In this document: positions 62,193 through 64,000 of the stretch, piece by piece
Numbering within the stretch: position 1 is the first letter of the stretch
Layout of the letters: each line of letters starts with the position of its first letter
DNA from: an uncultured Clostridium sp.
GTDB lineage: Bacteria > Bacillota > Clostridia > Clostridiales > Clostridiaceae
Direction of reading: 5' to 3'
Length of the DNA: 64,000 nucleotides
Assembly (NCBI GenBank): GCA_900539375.1
Contig: UQBY01000007.1
Coordinates: forward strand, 49,252-113,251
The notes under the pieces: generated by a model
What the model was told of the DNA's origin: nothing
The model's input: the letters and a program-made list of their open reading frames with translations, nothing else
The model's database searches: none
Made by a program: the position numbers and the translations under genes

Positions 62193-63791
62193 CTATAGAT
62201 TAAACTGTGATATAGCTGATACTATATCTTTATAAATACTATCTTCTTTAAGTTCAGAATCACATTTTTGCATATTATTTTTGAATTTATTAACAAATTC
62301 CATAGGTTTTCTACCTACTGCATTTTCTTCTCCAATAGCTTCCATGCAAGTAGTTACAAACTTTTCTTTTTCTCTCATTTCATTATATATATATAATTTA
62401 GCTCCATATACAACTAAGTCTTTTCCTTCATTAATTTCTATTGCCTTGTCAATAGTTTCTATAGCAGCTGAATAATATACCATCTTACATAGTGAAATTG
62501 CTTTTAAGAAATATGCCCTTATACAATTTTTATTATATTTAATTGTTTCATCTGCATATTTAATTGTTTCTTCATAATTAGCCATATCTTTAAGGATTGC
62601 TGCCTTCTCTACAAAAACTCTATAATCCTTAACATTATTTTCTATTGCTTCATCACAAGCTTCTAAAGCTTCATCTGTTCTTCTAAGCTCTAATAATAAT
62701 TTTATTTTATTTACATGGGCTTCTGAAAAATTCGGAACTTCTTTTATTGCTAAATCATAATATTTTAAAGCAACATCTTTCTTTCCATTACCATAGAATA
62801 TTTTTCCCTTATTATTATAAGAAATTTCCTTATCATAATTTACTCTTAAAGACTTATCAGTATATTCTAAAGCTTCATCATATTTTTGCAATCCAATTAA
62901 TGCAGAAGCCATATTATTATATACCCATACACAATCTGGATTATATTTTAATGCCTTTTCATAATTATCATATGCCCCTTGGTAATCTCCTTTTCTTTCA
63001 AGAAGATTTCCTTTATATATAAATGCATCTGGGTCTTTAATTCCAATTTGAATTATAATATCAAAATATGGCATTGCTTTTGCATCTTCATTCATTTCCA
63101 TAAATATTTTTCCAAGGTATAAGGAATTTTCAACAGAACCAGTAGTACCCGCCATAGGTTTTATTATTTCATAAGCTTCTTCTAATTGACCTAATAGTAA
63201 ATGACTTTTTATTAAACTCATCTTTTCTTCTATATTAATTTCATCTTGTGGTATTTCATTTATATCTTCAATAACAAATTTATTAGCACTTACAAAACAA
63301 TCCATAACTTCTTTAGTTTTATAAACATGAACTATTTTTTCATATAAATTTCTAGCATATTCATAATTTCCCAAGTCAAGATAAAGCTTAGCTAGTACAC
63401 TTTTATATTCATAATTATCCTTATCTAAAGTTATTGCCTTTCTAATATCTTCATAAGCCCCTTCTAACTTTCCCATAATAGTTTTATATCTTCCTCTTAA
63501 ATAATAAGCTAAGGCATTAGCTTCATCTTTTTCTATGGTTTCTGAAATCTTTTCTAAGGCTTTTTTAATATTATCTCTATTTTCATAATACTCAGCTTCT
63601 AAAACCATTACATCAACATTTTCACTATTTATTTCCTTTAACTTTCTAATGCAATTTAAAGTTGTGTATAAATCTTTTTTATCTATAGAATCATATGCTT
63701 CATTATATAATTCTATAAATCTATCTTTTAATTCACCTAAATTTTCTTTATCATCTCTATTTAAACTTATAACTCTATTATCTTTATACAT
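62193..63791 (-). CDS. TPR repeat protein, 532 residues
   Basis: A soluble TPR protein paralogous to the 518-residue one at 51586-53142 (shared SANKF(V/I)IE and EKxSLxKSxxLLGxxEEA). It starts the second TPR cassette. The start is the first in-frame ATG (63789-63791), but the strong SD AAGGAGG lies at 63828-63834, about 36 bases upstream. Between them is a 7-bp inverted repeat ATACCAA/TTGGTAT (63802-63822). No better start codon was found in frame. Confidence 0.78.
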   Translation of the reverse strand: MYKDNRVISLNRDDKENLGELKDRFIELYNEAYDSIDKKDLYTTLNCIRKLKEINSENVDVMVLEAEYYENRDNIKKALEKISETIEKDEANALAYYLRGRYKTIMGKLEGAYEDIRKAITLDKDNYEYKSVLAKLYLDLGNYEYARNLYEKIVHVYKTKEVMDCFVSANKFVIEDINEIPQDEINIEEKMSLIKSHLLLGQLEEAYEIIKPMAGTTGSVENSLYLGKIFMEMNEDAKAMPYFDIIIQIGIKDPDAFIYKGNLLERKGDYQGAYDNYEKALKYNPDCVWVYNNMASALIGLQKYDEALEYTDKSLRVNYDKEISYNNKGKIFYGNGKKDVALKYYDLAIKEVPNFSEAHVNKIKLLLELRRTDEALEACDEAIENNVKDYRVFVEKAAILKDMANYEETIKYADETIKYNKNCIRAYFLKAISLCKMVYYSAAIETIDKAIEINEGKDLVVYGAKLYIYNEMREKEKFVTTCMEAIGEENAVGRKPMEFVNKFKNNMQKCDSELKEDSIYKDIVSAISQFNL

Positions 63792-64000
63792 AAATTTTTC
63801 AATACCAATACATATTTGGTATCAATTCCTCCTTTCATGAAAAACTTCAAAAGAATTCCTTAATATTAATAATACACTATTTTTTGATAATTCTCTACTT
63901 TCTATTCACTCCTTAATAAATATTTTATAAAAGTTTTTCTAATTTCAGCTTTAAAGAGTAAATTTGTTTATGTTTATTAAAAATTTCTTTTTAAATATCT
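63792..64000. other. Upstream region of the second TPR cassette
   Basis: AT-rich, presumably holding its promoter. I see the AAGGAGG at 63828-63834, the ATACCAA/TTGGTAT inverted repeat, and nothing else I can name. Confidence 0.4.

Noticed and set aside
47000..63700. Repetitive DNA of the TPR genes as a CRISPR or satellite array
   Set aside because: The periodicity is about 102 bases and is explained by degenerate 34-residue TPR units; nucleotide repeats are not exact.
63802..63813. A mini-ORF Met-Tyr-Trp-Tyr before the TPR gene as an aromatic leader peptide
   Set aside because: Only four codons, SD spacing of 14 bases, and no terminator or aromatic gene follows.

Overview
The window is AT-rich, spore-former-type Firmicute DNA, most likely from a Clostridium (Clostridiaceae). 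The main evidence is very low GC, strong AAGGAGG or GGGGG Shine-Dalgarno sites, a PrkA-YhbH-SpoVR sporulation module, class B sortase, rubrerythrins, a T-box leader and many U-tailed hairpin terminators. I saw no tRNA, rRNA, transposase, phage gene or CRISPR array; the content looks chromosomal and mostly housekeeping. Species cannot be named from sequence reading alone.

Layout. 1-2954 (minus): the start of endonuclease III, a PlsC acyltransferase, then a cysK-cysE operon behind a cysteine (UGC) T-box. 2999-4422 (minus): a soluble MgtE-N/CBS protein preceded by a 25-codon leader ORF that resembles the enterobacterial MgtL peptide. 4603-10645: rpe and a YgiQ radical-SAM gene, a membrane protein, a lipid kinase, pssA, two small unknowns and a classical rubrerythrin. 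10695-15178 (minus): prkA-yhbH-spoVR. 15366-23363: a Thr/Ser/Pro-rich membrane protein, recQ, thiW-thiD, a small lipoprotein-like protein, an ECF sigma/putative anti-sigma pair and a uridine-kinase-like enzyme. 23531-24622 (plus): DUF421 and DUF4363 genes.

24766-31834 (plus) is the arginine cluster argG-H-J-B-D-F, with ArgR-like boxes on the argG promoter and no argC. It is followed by class II aldolase (fba), a metallophosphoesterase, a Na/Pi cotransporter, sortase B and a CYTH protein. 37466-45034 (minus) is the shikimate/Phe/Tyr operon aroF-aroA-aroC-pheA-aroE-aroK-aroQ-tyrA, with no aroB. It is preceded by a 44-codon leader ORF packed with Phe, Tyr and Trp codons and an intrinsic terminator just before aroF, a layout typical of ribosome-mediated attenuation.

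45098-63791 (minus) holds cardiolipin synthase and two related TPR cassettes. One cassette has a TPR protein, an HscC-like Hsp70 and a J-domain-like TPR protein. The other has two TPR proteins and no Hsp70. Between them lie a 1664-residue secreted subtilisin-family protease and a reverse rubrerythrin. Next to the protease 3' end, on the plus strand, is a candidate small RNA with three CCCCC motifs and its own terminator; its motifs are complementary to the G-rich ribosome binding site of the protease.

The most interesting unlabelled elements are three RNA-level regulators not covered by ordinary gene calls: the MgtL-like leader at 4287-4364, the aromatic leader peptide/attenuator at 44753-44967, and the C-rich sRNA at 53341-53440. 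All three are sequence-based predictions.
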